Part shown: piece after piece, positions 44,562-53,072 of the stretch | Position numbering within the stretch: the first letter of the stretch is position 1 | How the letters are laid out: each line of letters opens with the position of its first letter | Assembly (NCBI GenBank): GCA_902785825.1 | Contig: CACZZZ010000005.1 | Coordinates: 1 to 64,000 of the forward strand | Direction of reading: 5' to 3' | Source of the DNA: an uncultured Bacteroidia bacterium | GTDB lineage: Bacteria; Bacteroidota; Bacteroidia; Bacteroidales; UBA932 | DNA: 64,000 nucleotides | Notes under the pieces: generated by a model | The model's database searches: none | Told to the model about the DNA's origin: nothing | The model's input: the letters and a program-made list of their open reading frames with translations, nothing else | Translations under genes and position numbers: made by a program

Positions 44562-45506
44562 TCAGCGCTTCGAAAAGAGTTTTATCAGTTTGCAGCAGAG
44601 TTTCGTGTAGGCCTGTTTGCCGACCGGCACCCTGCAGCCGTGGACATAGTCCATTCCCGCGAGTATGTCAACGACGTCGGGATATTCAGCGAGTTTCTTG
44701 AACCATAGGGTAATGCAGCAGTACCATCCCGCGCGAAGCAGAATGTAGATGCCGCTCGTGGTAACCGGTTCCCTATCTTTGGGAAGATGCTCGTAAAGAT
44801 AGAGCATATTTTCGGCCGAATAATGCCTTGAATTGACCAGGGAAGCCCTTGTGAGAGAGCCTGACCTTCTTCTTCGGTAATGGTAAAGAGGCTTTCGCAG
44901 ATGGACACATTTGGCCGCCGGACACAATATCTGGGTTTGGAAAACGATATCCTCATGGTACCCCCTGATAGGTACTATCATATTATCCAGGTCGTACAAC
45001 TCCCTTCTGATCAACTTATTCCACATATACGCCCGAATAACCCCGTTATTCACGGCCTTTACCGCAGAAGGACCATCCACCGGAGTGAAATCTTTCTCCA
45101 CTTCGACCTTGGCTGGCTTGCCATCATATTCCTTGAAGTAGTCGCAATACACGACATCCGCCTCTTCCTCAACCGCCATCCGGACGAGCTGGCTCAGATA
45201 ATCAGGCTCCACCCAGTCGTCGGAATCCACATGTATCACATAATCTCCCGTGGCTGCCCTCAGCCCAGTCATCCTCGCCTTTGGCAAACCGGCATTCTCC
45301 TGCCTTATTATCAATGACTTCCCCTTTACATCAGGATGTGCTTCAAGTACTTCAGAGAGGATGTCCATCGACCTGTCCTTCGAACCGTCATCCACAAAGA
45401 CCAGCTCATAATTATCATAATCTTGCGCACAAAGAGACTCCACACACTGGCGTATGAAACTCTCCACCCCATAGATAGGGACTATCACTGACACTTTAGG
45501 ACTCAT
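44562..45506 (-). CDS. Family 2 glycosyltransferase
   Basis: A 314-residue GT-A enzyme with the family 2 N-terminus SVIVPIYGVESFIRQCVESL, the nucleotide-sugar motif ELVFVDDGSKD, and the metal-binding DSDDW near residue 90. The open frame begins 13 codons upstream, but ATG at 45506 directly precedes PKVSVIVPIYG and is chosen; it overlaps the upstream Stealth gene by 11 nt, which indicates coupled translation. The pair probably adds sugars to a capsule, O-antigen or exopolysaccharide. Donor and acceptor are unknown. Confidence 0.92.
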   Translation of the reverse strand: MSPKVSVIVPIYGVESFIRQCVESLCAQDYDNYELVFVDDGSKDRSMDILSEVLEAHPDVKGKSLIIRQENAGLPKARMTGLRAATGDYVIHVDSDDWVEPDYLSQLVRMAVEEEADVVYCDYFKEYDGKPAKVEVEKDFTPVDGPSAVKAVNNGVIRAYMWNKLIRRELYDLDNMIVPIRGYHEDIVFQTQILCPAAKCVHLRKPLYHYRRRRSGSLTRASLVNSRHYSAENMLYLYEHLPKDREPVTTSGIYILLRAGWYCCITLWFKKLAEYPDVVDILAGMDYVHGCRVPVGKQAYTKLCCKLIKLFSKR

Positions 45507-46395
45507 AGACAGAAGGTTCTGGCAGCGCGGACTCAAACGCTCCAAGCAATTTGGGCTTTATGGAATTGAACCGTCGCTCGCTCATGTTGACGTCATTGAT
45601 GCAGGCGAGGCTGGCGGTAGGATCAGCTATAAACCTGGCGATCCTGTCCACGGAAGACGCCGCAAGAGAGAAATGCTTGTTGGACAAAGGTTCCGCCACG
45701 ACATTGCCTCCGTAGTACATGTAATCCATGAACAGATATTGGTTGAAATTGCTCTTGTCACGCAAGGGGGACAAAGAAGCCATTATCCGCTTCTCAACTT
45801 TCCGGAACAATTCCTCACAGAGGCTCCTGAGCATCGGGGAACACACATGCTGCGGCCTTACAGCGAACAGTCCCTGACGCATTCCAAGCGCCTCCCTTGC
45901 GAGAGCGTCTGACTTGAACACCAATCTCTTGTAGGCGCTACCCCCGCAAAAAACCTTATGGAACCCTATGGAAGGCTTGCCATCCTTGAAGAACGCCTCC
46001 TCCGGGAGAGGGCGCATCGGAAACATGTCGTCATTGAAATATAGGAACTGCTCATCGAGGCCTTCAATCCTGTGAAGGAACATCTCGATCATGCTCGAAT
46101 TGAACGTGGGCAGATAAGCCTCGGGGATGATGTCTTTGTGAAGGACCACATGCACCGCCTCCCTATTGACCCATGACGGGACCTGACTATCCCTGGCTAC
46201 CACCAGGTGGACTTTACGGACATAGGGGATAAACTTACCTATCCCCCTGAGGAGATACCTTAAGGTTCCCCAATCCCGGAACCTCTTGGAAAGAGCCACT
46301 CCCCCTACAACCTTGGAATAATCCTCCTTCCAAAGAGGATCGTTCCCGTCCACATAAGTTATCACCACGTCCATACGAGGCGCAAATTTAGTCAT
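45496..46395 (-). CDS. Stealth-family capsular polysaccharide phosphotransferase
   Basis: A 299-residue protein of the Stealth family, which transfers sugar-1-phosphate groups during surface polysaccharide synthesis. Conserved region 1 is DVVITYVDGNDPLWKEDY near residue 9, region 2 is RFRDWGTLRYLLRGIGKFIP followed by VHLVVARDSQVPSW, and FLYFNDDMF near 118 carries acidic residues. Regions further on are recognisable but short (AVRPQHVCSPML). Two starts are possible: 46395, or Met8 at 46374. A TAAATTTG string that could be a -7 box spans codons 2-4, which would favour the later start if used. Linked to the GT2 gene. Confidence 0.87.
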   Translation of the reverse strand: MTKFAPRMDVVITYVDGNDPLWKEDYSKVVGGVALSKRFRDWGTLRYLLRGIGKFIPYVRKVHLVVARDSQVPSWVNREAVHVVLHKDIIPEAYLPTFNSSMIEMFLHRIEGLDEQFLYFNDDMFPMRPLPEEAFFKDGKPSIGFHKVFCGGSAYKRLVFKSDALAREALGMRQGLFAVRPQHVCSPMLRSLCEELFRKVEKRIMASLSPLRDKSNFNQYLFMDYMYYGGNVVAEPLSNKHFSLAASSVDRIARFIADPTASLACINDVNMSERRFNSIKPKLLGAFESALPEPSVYES

Positions 46396-46464
46396 TTTAC
46401 ATGTTAATACCGCTTAAAATCGTTTTTTATCGATAGATTCAAGCAATTCGTCAAAAATGGGGCC

Positions 46465-47664
46465 ATGATGTCACGATTAATTGTTAAATTAGCGAGAATG
46501 GGAAATAAAGGGAACAACAGGAACTACATGTGGCTGCTGCACATAGCGATATGGGTGGTGCTGTTCGGCATGCCGTTCTTCTCCCCGAGGCCCGGGCATC
46601 CTCTTCATGGAGGAGTGGATTACTCCAGGTTCGCGGTACCGCTTGTTTCCTTTTTCATTGTATTCTATGTCAACTACTTCTTCCTCATCAAGAAATACTT
46701 GTACGAGAAGAAGCTCACCGGGTTCATCCTCTGGAATATCCTGCTTGTGGCACTTGCCGGACTTGCCGTGCATCTGTTCTTCAGAAACGGCTTCATTCCT
46801 GTTCAGGATAGTTTCCGGCCCGATTTCGATGGTGGCGGGCCCGGAGACCCAGGCGGACCGGCTAGTGGGACAGGAAGACCTGATTTCGGGCCCGGTGGCC
46901 CAGGCGGCCCGAGACCAGGGTTGAAAGGAAGGCCGGGGCCCAAGCCGTGGCTGGACAACATGGAGTTCATCTCCAGAAATGTCATCATCTACCTCGGAGT
47001 GATCGGGTTGGCAGTAGCCGTACGTATGACCGAAAGGTGGTACAAAGACGAGAGCAAACGGCAGGAGATGGAGAAAGCCGCCACAGAGGCGGAACTCTCG
47101 GCGCTCAAAAGCCAGGTCAATCCGCATTTTTTGTTCAACACCCTGAACAACATCTATTCCCTGATCCAGATTGACCAGGACAAGGCTCAGGAGGCCGTTC
47201 ATGACCTCAGCGGGATGCTCCGCTACGTTCTCTACGAGAGTGAGAAATCCTCTGTTCCGCTGGAGAGAGAGGTCGCCTTCTTGAAGGACTACATAAAGTT
47301 GATGAGCATGCGTTGCCCCTCCAATGTCAAACTGGAGGTCTCACTCCCGGAATCCGGTTCCGACACTAAGGTAGCCCCGCTTCTGTTCATCCCTCTTGTG
47401 GAGAACGCTTTCAAACACGGGATCTCCTCCAGCGAGCCTTCCTCAATCAGGATCGAGATGACGGAGGTCGGCGAATATGTGTCCTTCCTCGTTGAAAACA
47501 CCTCTTTCCCAAAGAACAGTTCTGACCGCAGCGGCTCCGGAATCGGGGTCAAGAATCTCTGCCGGAGGCTGGACATGCTGTATCCCGGGCGGTATTCCTA
47601 CGACTACGGAACGCATGGGGATCATTACCGGAGCCTGCTTCGAATAAACATATCAAATACCTGA
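46465..47664 (+). CDS. LytS-type sensor histidine kinase
   Basis: A 399-residue membrane kinase of the His_kinase (PF06580) class. Hydrophobic segments near residues 22-40, 55-75, 85-105 and 170-190 anchor it. Between the third and fourth lies a Gly/Pro-rich loop (about 115-165) with repeated GGPG/GPGG and RPDFG words. The cytoplasmic part carries the phospho-accepting His221 in NPHFLFNTLNNIYSLI and an ATP-binding domain with PLVENAFKHGI and a GSGIGVKNL box. It partners with the LytTR regulator 2 nt downstream. Start at 46465 or Met12 (46498); signal sensed is unknown. Confidence 0.92.
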   Translation: MMSRLIVKLARMGNKGNNRNYMWLLHIAIWVVLFGMPFFSPRPGHPLHGGVDYSRFAVPLVSFFIVFYVNYFFLIKKYLYEKKLTGFILWNILLVALAGLAVHLFFRNGFIPVQDSFRPDFDGGGPGDPGGPASGTGRPDFGPGGPGGPRPGLKGRPGPKPWLDNMEFISRNVIIYLGVIGLAVAVRMTERWYKDESKRQEMEKAATEAELSALKSQVNPHFLFNTLNNIYSLIQIDQDKAQEAVHDLSGMLRYVLYESEKSSVPLEREVAFLKDYIKLMSMRCPSNVKLEVSLPESGSDTKVAPLLFIPLVENAFKHGISSSEPSSIRIEMTEVGEYVSFLVENTSFPKNSSDRSGSGIGVKNLCRRLDMLYPGRYSYDYGTHGDHYRSLLRINISNT

Positions 47665-47666
47665 AT

Positions 47667-48533
47667 ATGAATATATTAAGCTGCATAGTGATCGACGATG
47701 AACCGTTGGCGGTACAGCTGATGGAATCGTATGTCAGGAAAACACCTTTCCTGGATCTGAGGGGTTCTTTCACAAATGGTAAGGAGGCGTTCGCCTTTAT
47801 CCAGGAGAACCCTGTCGATCTGATGTTCTGCGACATCCAGATGCCAGACCTGAGCGGGATCGACCTCTCCAAGATGATCCCGGAGGAGACCAAAGTCATA
47901 TTCACGACCGCCTTCAGCCAATATGCCATCGAAGGTTTCAAAGTCCACGCCCTCGACTACCTTCTCAAACCCATCTCCTACGACGACTTCCTCGACTCCG
48001 CAAAGCATGCCTTAAAGACTCTGACTACGGACATTTCCGGACAGCCGTCCGGGCCCGGCCGAGTCCATTCTCGCTTCGCTGCGGCTGAGTACGGCCTAAG
48101 CCCGGAGGCTGCTCCGGAAGCGCCGCTGCGGCTGAGTACGGCCGGTGGCCAAGTTCCGCTCCGGCATGACCAGGTGGAGGACCGTCAAGATGGAAGAAAG
48201 ATCAGAAGCATATTCGTGAAGACGGAGTATCGCCTGCAGCAGATTGAGCTGGACAAAATCACCTTCATCGAAGGCTTCAAAGACTATGTCCGCATCCACC
48301 TCGACGACGGCTCAGACCCGATTCTGACCCTCACCCGCATGAAAACGCTCGAAGAAGAACTTCCGGCCGACAGTTTCGTCCGGGTCCAGAAATCCTACAT
48401 CGTGCGGTTATCGAAGATTGAAGCTATCGAGCGGTCATTCATCCTCATAGGAAAAGACCGCATCCCGATCGGAGACTCCTATCAGGAAAGCCTTATCACT
48501 GCACTTGGGGGCAACTCAATTCTCCCGAAATGA
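47667..48533 (+). CDS. LytTR-family response regulator
   Basis: A 288-residue DNA-binding response regulator. The receiver domain (about 1-118) has acidic residues IDDEP, the phosphorylation site Asp56 in FCDIQMPD, and the KPIS switch lysine. The LytTR DNA-binding domain (about 178-285) reads IFVKTEYRLQQIELDKITFIEG and FVRVQKSYIVRL. The linker between, about residues 120-175, is longer than usual, Pro/Ala/Gly-rich, and encoded by repetitive DNA containing a 19-bp direct repeat. It follows its kinase by 2 nt. The last 38 nt overlap the convergent purN gene. Confidence 0.93.
   Translation: MNILSCIVIDDEPLAVQLMESYVRKTPFLDLRGSFTNGKEAFAFIQENPVDLMFCDIQMPDLSGIDLSKMIPEETKVIFTTAFSQYAIEGFKVHALDYLLKPISYDDFLDSAKHALKTLTTDISGQPSGPGRVHSRFAAAEYGLSPEAAPEAPLRLSTAGGQVPLRHDQVEDRQDGRKIRSIFVKTEYRLQQIELDKITFIEGFKDYVRIHLDDGSDPILTLTRMKTLEEELPADSFVRVQKSYIVRLSKIEAIERSFILIGKDRIPIGDSYQESLITALGGNSILPK
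48078..48143 (+). repeat. 19-bp direct repeat in the linker of the LytTR regulator
   Basis: GCTGCGGCTGAGTACGGCC occurs exactly at 48078-48096 and again at 48125-48143, 47 bases apart. Upstream lies CTCGCTTCGCT, a word also present in the arms of copies A and B, and the inverted pair GGAC/GTCC. The region expands the interdomain linker and may be another in-frame insertion of the same general type, but the evidence is weaker than for copies A and B. Confidence 0.6.
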
Positions 48534-49089
48534 GGAGGTTCTCAATCACCTCTGGAAAGTGCTCCATTTCAAGGACATGCTCCTTGGCGGCGATGTCCTC
48601 GGGAGTGTCTTCTGGATCTATAGGTGTGCTGAATTGGGCTATTATGCTACCTCCATCAACTTCCCGGGTGACCCAATGGACCGTCATCCCGGTCTCGGTC
48701 TCCCCCGCCTCCTTGACGGCCTCGTGGACATGATGTCCGTACATTCCGATTCCGCCATATTTCGGGAGAAGAGCAGGATGGAGGTTGATCATTCTGTGAT
48801 CATATTCATCGATCAGGAAGCCCGGGATCACGAGCAGGAAGCCCGCCAGGACAATGAAGTCGATTGAATACTCTTTCAGGAGCGGCAATATGACATCCGG
48901 ATCGTTGAGGTCCGCCTTTGGAACGACCTTGACCGGAACGCCAAGACGTTCAGCCTTCCCGACGGCCCCCGCATTGGCCTTGTTGCTGATCACAAGGGCC
49001 GCCCGGGCCACGTCCGACCCTTCGAAATACTTTATGATGTTCTCACAATTGGTGCCTCCACCGGAGACGAAGATAGCCATATTCACCAT
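48496..49089 (-). CDS. purN: Phosphoribosylglycinamide formyltransferase
   Basis: A 197-residue GAR transformylase that uses 10-formyl-tetrahydrofolate in purine synthesis. Signatures are the N-terminal AIFVSGGGTNCENIIKYF, the catalytic-region INLHPALLPKYGGIGMYGHHVHEAV and GMTVHWVTREVDGGSIIAQ with the conserved Asp. GlyGlyGly replaces the more usual SGSGTN, a small variant. It is the last gene in the minus run M23-mscS-purN (6-nt gap from mscS) and its 3' end overlaps the convergent regulator gene by 38 nt. Confidence 0.95.
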   Translation of the reverse strand: MVNMAIFVSGGGTNCENIIKYFEGSDVARAALVISNKANAGAVGKAERLGVPVKVVPKADLNDPDVILPLLKEYSIDFIVLAGFLLVIPGFLIDEYDHRMINLHPALLPKYGGIGMYGHHVHEAVKEAGETETGMTVHWVTREVDGGSIIAQFSTPIDPEDTPEDIAAKEHVLEMEHFPEVIENLLISGELSCPQVQ

Positions 49090-49095
49090 ATCAAC

Positions 49096-51729
49096 CTATT
49101 GTTTATCAGGAGTTTCCGAATCTTTAATAATATGCACGTCCCGCTGAGGGAAAGGTATCTCGATTCCGTTATCGGCGAGAGCCTTGTAAATAAGCTCATT
49201 TGCCCTCGCCACATAGGCGTACCTTTGATCAACCAGGACGAACTGCTTGATATTGAGGTCCACGCTGCTGTCTCCAAAACTTCCGAGAGTGACCTGTATC
49301 CCGTAAGACGGCTTGACTGTGTCACGCCCGAACTTGTCCGGCTTGCACAAAGGCTTGAGCGCCCGCAAGATGACCCGACGGGCCTTGTCCACATCGGTCC
49401 CGTAGGCCACGCCGACGGGCAGGGAGACATATTCGTAAGCATCACTCCTGGTGAGGTTCTTGAAGGTCTTGGAGAATAGGGTGCTGTTAGGGAAGGCGAT
49501 CAGGCTGCTATCGACGGCCATGATGGTCGTGGTCTGGTAGCTGATGTTGTCAACAGTTCCCCTGATGCCGTCGCACTCGATGGTGTCCCCCACCCTCAAG
49601 CGCCCGGACATGAGCTGAACCCCATAGAAGAAGTTGTTCAGGATGTCTTTCATGGCGAATCCCATACCGGCCGCAAGTCCAGCGGCGACTACGCTTATTG
49701 ACTTGGTGGGAATCTTGAGCACACCGATCATAACGACGACATAAGCGCCCCATGAGAGAAGCCAGATAACGTTGTTCGCCAAGGTGAGATTGACCTCGTT
49801 GGACCTGATCAGGTTGGTGCCTGACTTGGAGACATAGTCCCTGAATTTGAACACGCGGTAAAGTGACCTGGCCGCATATTCGATGTACCTAAACACGAAG
49901 AACAGACCGATCGCCAGCAGTACTTTGTACAATGAGAGAGTGATGGCATTAGTAGTCAGGAACGGATAGAAAAACGCCGTACGGCATATCTCAGTCAGAT
50001 CGAATACACGGGAGGCCATGTAGAGGCAGGCTGGGAAAGAGAATACGATCGTCACCGGAATCAGCGCCATGTCGAAAAGGTCATAAAGCCAGGTGACAAG
50101 GAAAGACGCCTCCTTTCCTCCCGTCTCTGAGGGATGTTTCATCTTATACGCCCTGATACGCTTGTTGATATTCTGCGAGCGATAACTCCCCAAAATTTCC
50201 TTGGCCGCAAGAATCAGCTGAAGGACAGCAAGTTGGAAAATCCACCAGATATAAAGCTGGAGGCCCATAAGGGCATAACCGGCCAAGGAGAGCAGCAAAG
50301 TCACGGTTGTGACGGCCAATGACGCTCCGGCTAAAGCCCTGTCCGCCTTCGCGACATGGCCGGAATGCTTACGGAAAGTGCTCCACTGCCAAAGTCCGAA
50401 CAGCAGCAGGACAGGAGGGAAAATCAGATTGATCAGGCTGTTGGGGATAAATATGATCCTGAAAGCGATGATAAGAAGCCCGAGAGCGAGCACCGGGATG
50501 TAGATGAACAAGCCCCGGTTAAGTTGGGCACCATGGCCCCTTACCAGCATTGAGCCCAACAAGGCGACCAGCAGAAGACAGTACTCTATCAGAAGGGATG
50601 AGGCCATCCTGAAGAAATTCGTTCCTATCTTCGGAGAGGCACCAGCCAAGACCAGCAGGAATATGAAAAGCACTATAGCGACCAGAAGGTTGAATACCAG
50701 TTCCCTGCTCGCGAATCCCTCGGTCTTGAACATGCCCACCCGACGCTTCAGGCCCTTGGTAGCCAGCCAACTCACAAGCGCGGCGAGGGCGAGGTAGATG
50801 AGTATGATGAAAGAGAACCCTATCACTATCGGTCCCCTCCACTCACTATGTATGGTCTGTCCCTGGAAGTCCCTGGAATACTTGTCTTTATAATCCATTA
50901 ACGCCTTGGACGAGAACTGTTTGAAATGGGTCAGCACGTACCAGAAGTCCCTCTGGCCCTCAACGAAGATTTTCTTCTGGATAAGTTTGTACCGTTCCTG
51001 GGCGTAGTCGTATGCCTCCCTGAGGCGGTTGTCCGTGGTCTCGTAATATTCCTTATCCTTCACGAGCATCTCACGGGCCTTGGTGAACATGTCCAAGAGC
51101 CCCGTGGCGTAGAAAATGCAGCTGTCCCTATCGATCCTGGCCGTGCTGTCCAGCTGGAAATCAAACGATGGCTCGTCATCAGCCTTGGGACGGGGAACTG
51201 CCGAAAGATCAGCAAGCGGCAAATCCTTCAAGGCTCCTATGTGCAAGGTCATGGCAAGCATCCCAAGAAGTGATGGTCCCAGACTGTCAGGGACGGACAT
51301 AAGCTCAGGAGGAATGATCTTCAGGGCCTTCAGCAACCGGTCATAACGGTCTATCTCGATGTCGAAATAAGAGACGATGTTGTCAAAAGGGATCTTGCTC
51401 TCGGTAAAGTTGTGGTACTGGTCCGTTACCCGGCGGAGAGCATAGGTGAGGTCAAAGGTAAAGTCCTGCTTCTGGGAATATAGCATGAGCGAAAGCTCGT
51501 CACAATCCTTGACCAGTTTGATCAGGTCCTCATGCTGCCTGTCCTGCTGGGCCTCGAAGCCGGCCTGGCTCCTCGCCATGTCCATGTAAGCCTTATTGAG
51601 CTCATAACGGAGCACCTTGAGGGTCCTAGTTATGTCTTTCTCGTTGAATACCGCCCCTGATCTGCCTGAAGGGATAAGCAGCAGGAGAAAAGTAAGCAGG
51701 ATGTATAGGTAGCCTTTTCTTATTCGCAT
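49096..51729 (-). CDS. MscS-family mechanosensitive channel, large
   Basis: An 877-residue inner-membrane channel. A signal peptide is followed by a ~270-residue periplasmic helical domain, then about ten transmembrane segments, ending in the MscS core: the Gly/Ala-rich pore helix VVAAGLAAGMGFAMKDILNNFFYG (shown here only in part: LAAGMGFAMKDILNN), then the beta domain MSGRLRVGDTIECDGIRGTV and FPNSTLFSKTFKNLTR. The C-terminal ~90 residues form the cytoplasmic vestibule. It relieves turgor on osmotic downshock. It is larger than MscS (286 residues) and closer in layout to MscK/YbiO types. Four nucleotides separate it from the M23 gene. Confidence 0.93.
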   Translation of the reverse strand: MRIRKGYLYILLTFLLLLIPSGRSGAVFNEKDITRTLKVLRYELNKAYMDMARSQAGFEAQQDRQHEDLIKLVKDCDELSLMLYSQKQDFTFDLTYALRRVTDQYHNFTESKIPFDNIVSYFDIEIDRYDRLLKALKIIPPELMSVPDSLGPSLLGMLAMTLHIGALKDLPLADLSAVPRPKADDEPSFDFQLDSTARIDRDSCIFYATGLLDMFTKAREMLVKDKEYYETTDNRLREAYDYAQERYKLIQKKIFVEGQRDFWYVLTHFKQFSSKALMDYKDKYSRDFQGQTIHSEWRGPIVIGFSFIILIYLALAALVSWLATKGLKRRVGMFKTEGFASRELVFNLLVAIVLFIFLLVLAGASPKIGTNFFRMASSLLIEYCLLLVALLGSMLVRGHGAQLNRGLFIYIPVLALGLLIIAFRIIFIPNSLINLIFPPVLLLFGLWQWSTFRKHSGHVAKADRALAGASLAVTTVTLLLSLAGYALMGLQLYIWWIFQLAVLQLILAAKEILGSYRSQNINKRIRAYKMKHPSETGGKEASFLVTWLYDLFDMALIPVTIVFSFPACLYMASRVFDLTEICRTAFFYPFLTTNAITLSLYKVLLAIGLFFVFRYIEYAARSLYRVFKFRDYVSKSGTNLIRSNEVNLTLANNVIWLLSWGAYVVVMIGVLKIPTKSISVVAAGLAAGMGFAMKDILNNFFYGVQLMSGRLRVGDTIECDGIRGTVDNISYQTTTIMAVDSSLIAFPNSTLFSKTFKNLTRSDAYEYVSLPVGVAYGTDVDKARRVILRALKPLCKPDKFGRDTVKPSYGIQVTLGSFGDSSVDLNIKQFVLVDQRYAYVARANELIYKALADNGIEIPFPQRDVHIIKDSETPDKQ

Positions 51730-51733
51730 GGTA

Positions 51734-52987
51734 TTATCTTACTATCAATGAATCAATTATATTCTTGTAAACGAGATGGACCGAATCCAGTGCGGCGAGA
51801 TTTTCCGGTTTGATTGGCTCACCTGAAGGAGAGTCAAGCGTCAGAGGATTCACCGGAGTGCCGTTCTTCCACACCCTGAAATCCAGATGGGGACCTGTAG
51901 CAACTCCCGTCGCGCCGACATATCCGATCACATCTCCCTGGCTGACATGCGTCCCGGCCTTGATACCCTTGGCATAACGGGACAGATGCATGTAAGACGT
52001 CGTGTAAGTGGCGTTATGACGAATCTTCACGGTGTTGCCGCCGCCATTGGTCCAACCTGCGCTCAGCACGGTTCCATCTCCGATGGACATGACCGGAGTC
52101 CCGGTCGGAGCGGCATAGTCCACCGCCGTGTGCGCCCTGACCTTGCCGGACACGGGATGTTTCCGGTGATATGAGAAACCGGAACTGACCCTCGTGAACT
52201 TCAGCGGAGCCTTCAGGAAAGCTTTCCTCAAACTAGAACCATCTGAATTCCAATACCTTCCACCACCATCACCCTGATCAAACAAGATCGCTGGGACAAC
52301 GTGGTCGCCCCGGATGAACTCAGCGTAATAAATCGGATCCACGGAGACAATCTCCCCGTCACAGTAGCTCTCATCGTACAGAATCTTGAACCTGTCCCCT
52401 TCCTGGAGGGCGAAAAAGTCAACTGACCAGGCGTAAATCTCCGACAAGGCCACGATCAGGCTGGTCGGGGCTCCGGCAGCTGACATGTCATTCCAAAGGG
52501 AAGACGTGATAGTCACATCAGAATACTTGCGGAAGGTCTCGACAGGACGTGAGAAATTCCAAACCGCGAGCGAGTCCGATGTCTTGAATACTGTCCCGTG
52601 AGTCTTGTCGCGCTTGTAAACCACATATTTAAGGGCGACAATCGAGGTCGAGTCAGTAGAGTTGGTGTCTATGCTGTAATAGGCGCTGACGGTGTTGCCC
52701 GCACGCATCTTCCTGACATCGAAAGTGGTGTCGCAAGCGGTCGCCAGAGACATGGCGTCTTCGGCTTCCATCCCAAGCCTTACCATCAGGGAGGTGAACG
52801 CCTCGCCGGGACGGATTCTCTCCTCCATCATGTCATAGTCTCCGGTCGGGAATCCTTCGGGAGGAAGAACGACGGCGGGAGTCTCAGCCTGAGGCTCTTC
52901 TGACGTTTTTCTCCGGCACCCGGAGGTGATAAGAGCCGAGCAGAGCGCTATAAAAACAAAAAGTATAGAAAAATATTTTTTTGCCAT
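51734..52987 (-). CDS. M23-family peptidoglycan endopeptidase lipoprotein
   Basis: A 417-residue lipoprotein (lipobox-like LITSGCRRK) with a LytM (M23) domain near residues 275-385. Zinc-site motifs are VRAHTAVDYAAPTG, with His and Asp, and GPHLDFRVW, where the usual HxH reads HxD; I believe this variant recurs in Bacteroidota. The upstream ~200 residues include an OapA-like/LysM-like region (RPGEAFTSLMVRLGM) and a stalk typical of MepM/YebA-type hydrolases that cut cross-links during wall growth. It heads the M23-mscS-purN run. A -7 box lies only 4 bases before the ATG. Confidence 0.92.
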   Translation of the reverse strand: MAKKYFSILFVFIALCSALITSGCRRKTSEEPQAETPAVVLPPEGFPTGDYDMMEERIRPGEAFTSLMVRLGMEAEDAMSLATACDTTFDVRKMRAGNTVSAYYSIDTNSTDSTSIVALKYVVYKRDKTHGTVFKTSDSLAVWNFSRPVETFRKYSDVTITSSLWNDMSAAGAPTSLIVALSEIYAWSVDFFALQEGDRFKILYDESYCDGEIVSVDPIYYAEFIRGDHVVPAILFDQGDGGGRYWNSDGSSLRKAFLKAPLKFTRVSSGFSYHRKHPVSGKVRAHTAVDYAAPTGTPVMSIGDGTVLSAGWTNGGGNTVKIRHNATYTTSYMHLSRYAKGIKAGTHVSQGDVIGYVGATGVATGPHLDFRVWKNGTPVNPLTLDSPSGEPIKPENLAALDSVHLVYKNIIDSLIVR

Positions 52988-52991
52988 CTCG

Positions 52992-52999
52992 CAAATTTA
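52992..52999 (-). promoter_or_regulatory. -7 element for the M23 gene, nearly leaderless
   Basis: On the minus strand TAAATTTG fits TAnnTTTG and ends 4 bases before the ATG at 52987. If used, transcription would start at or almost at the start codon. The -33 element is not clear. Confidence 0.45.
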
Positions 53000-53072
53000 A
53001 TAAAAACCCCTCCTAACATGAAGGAAGAAAGGGAAAAAAGCTCCATATTCGGCCCAATAAACTGCAAGAATC

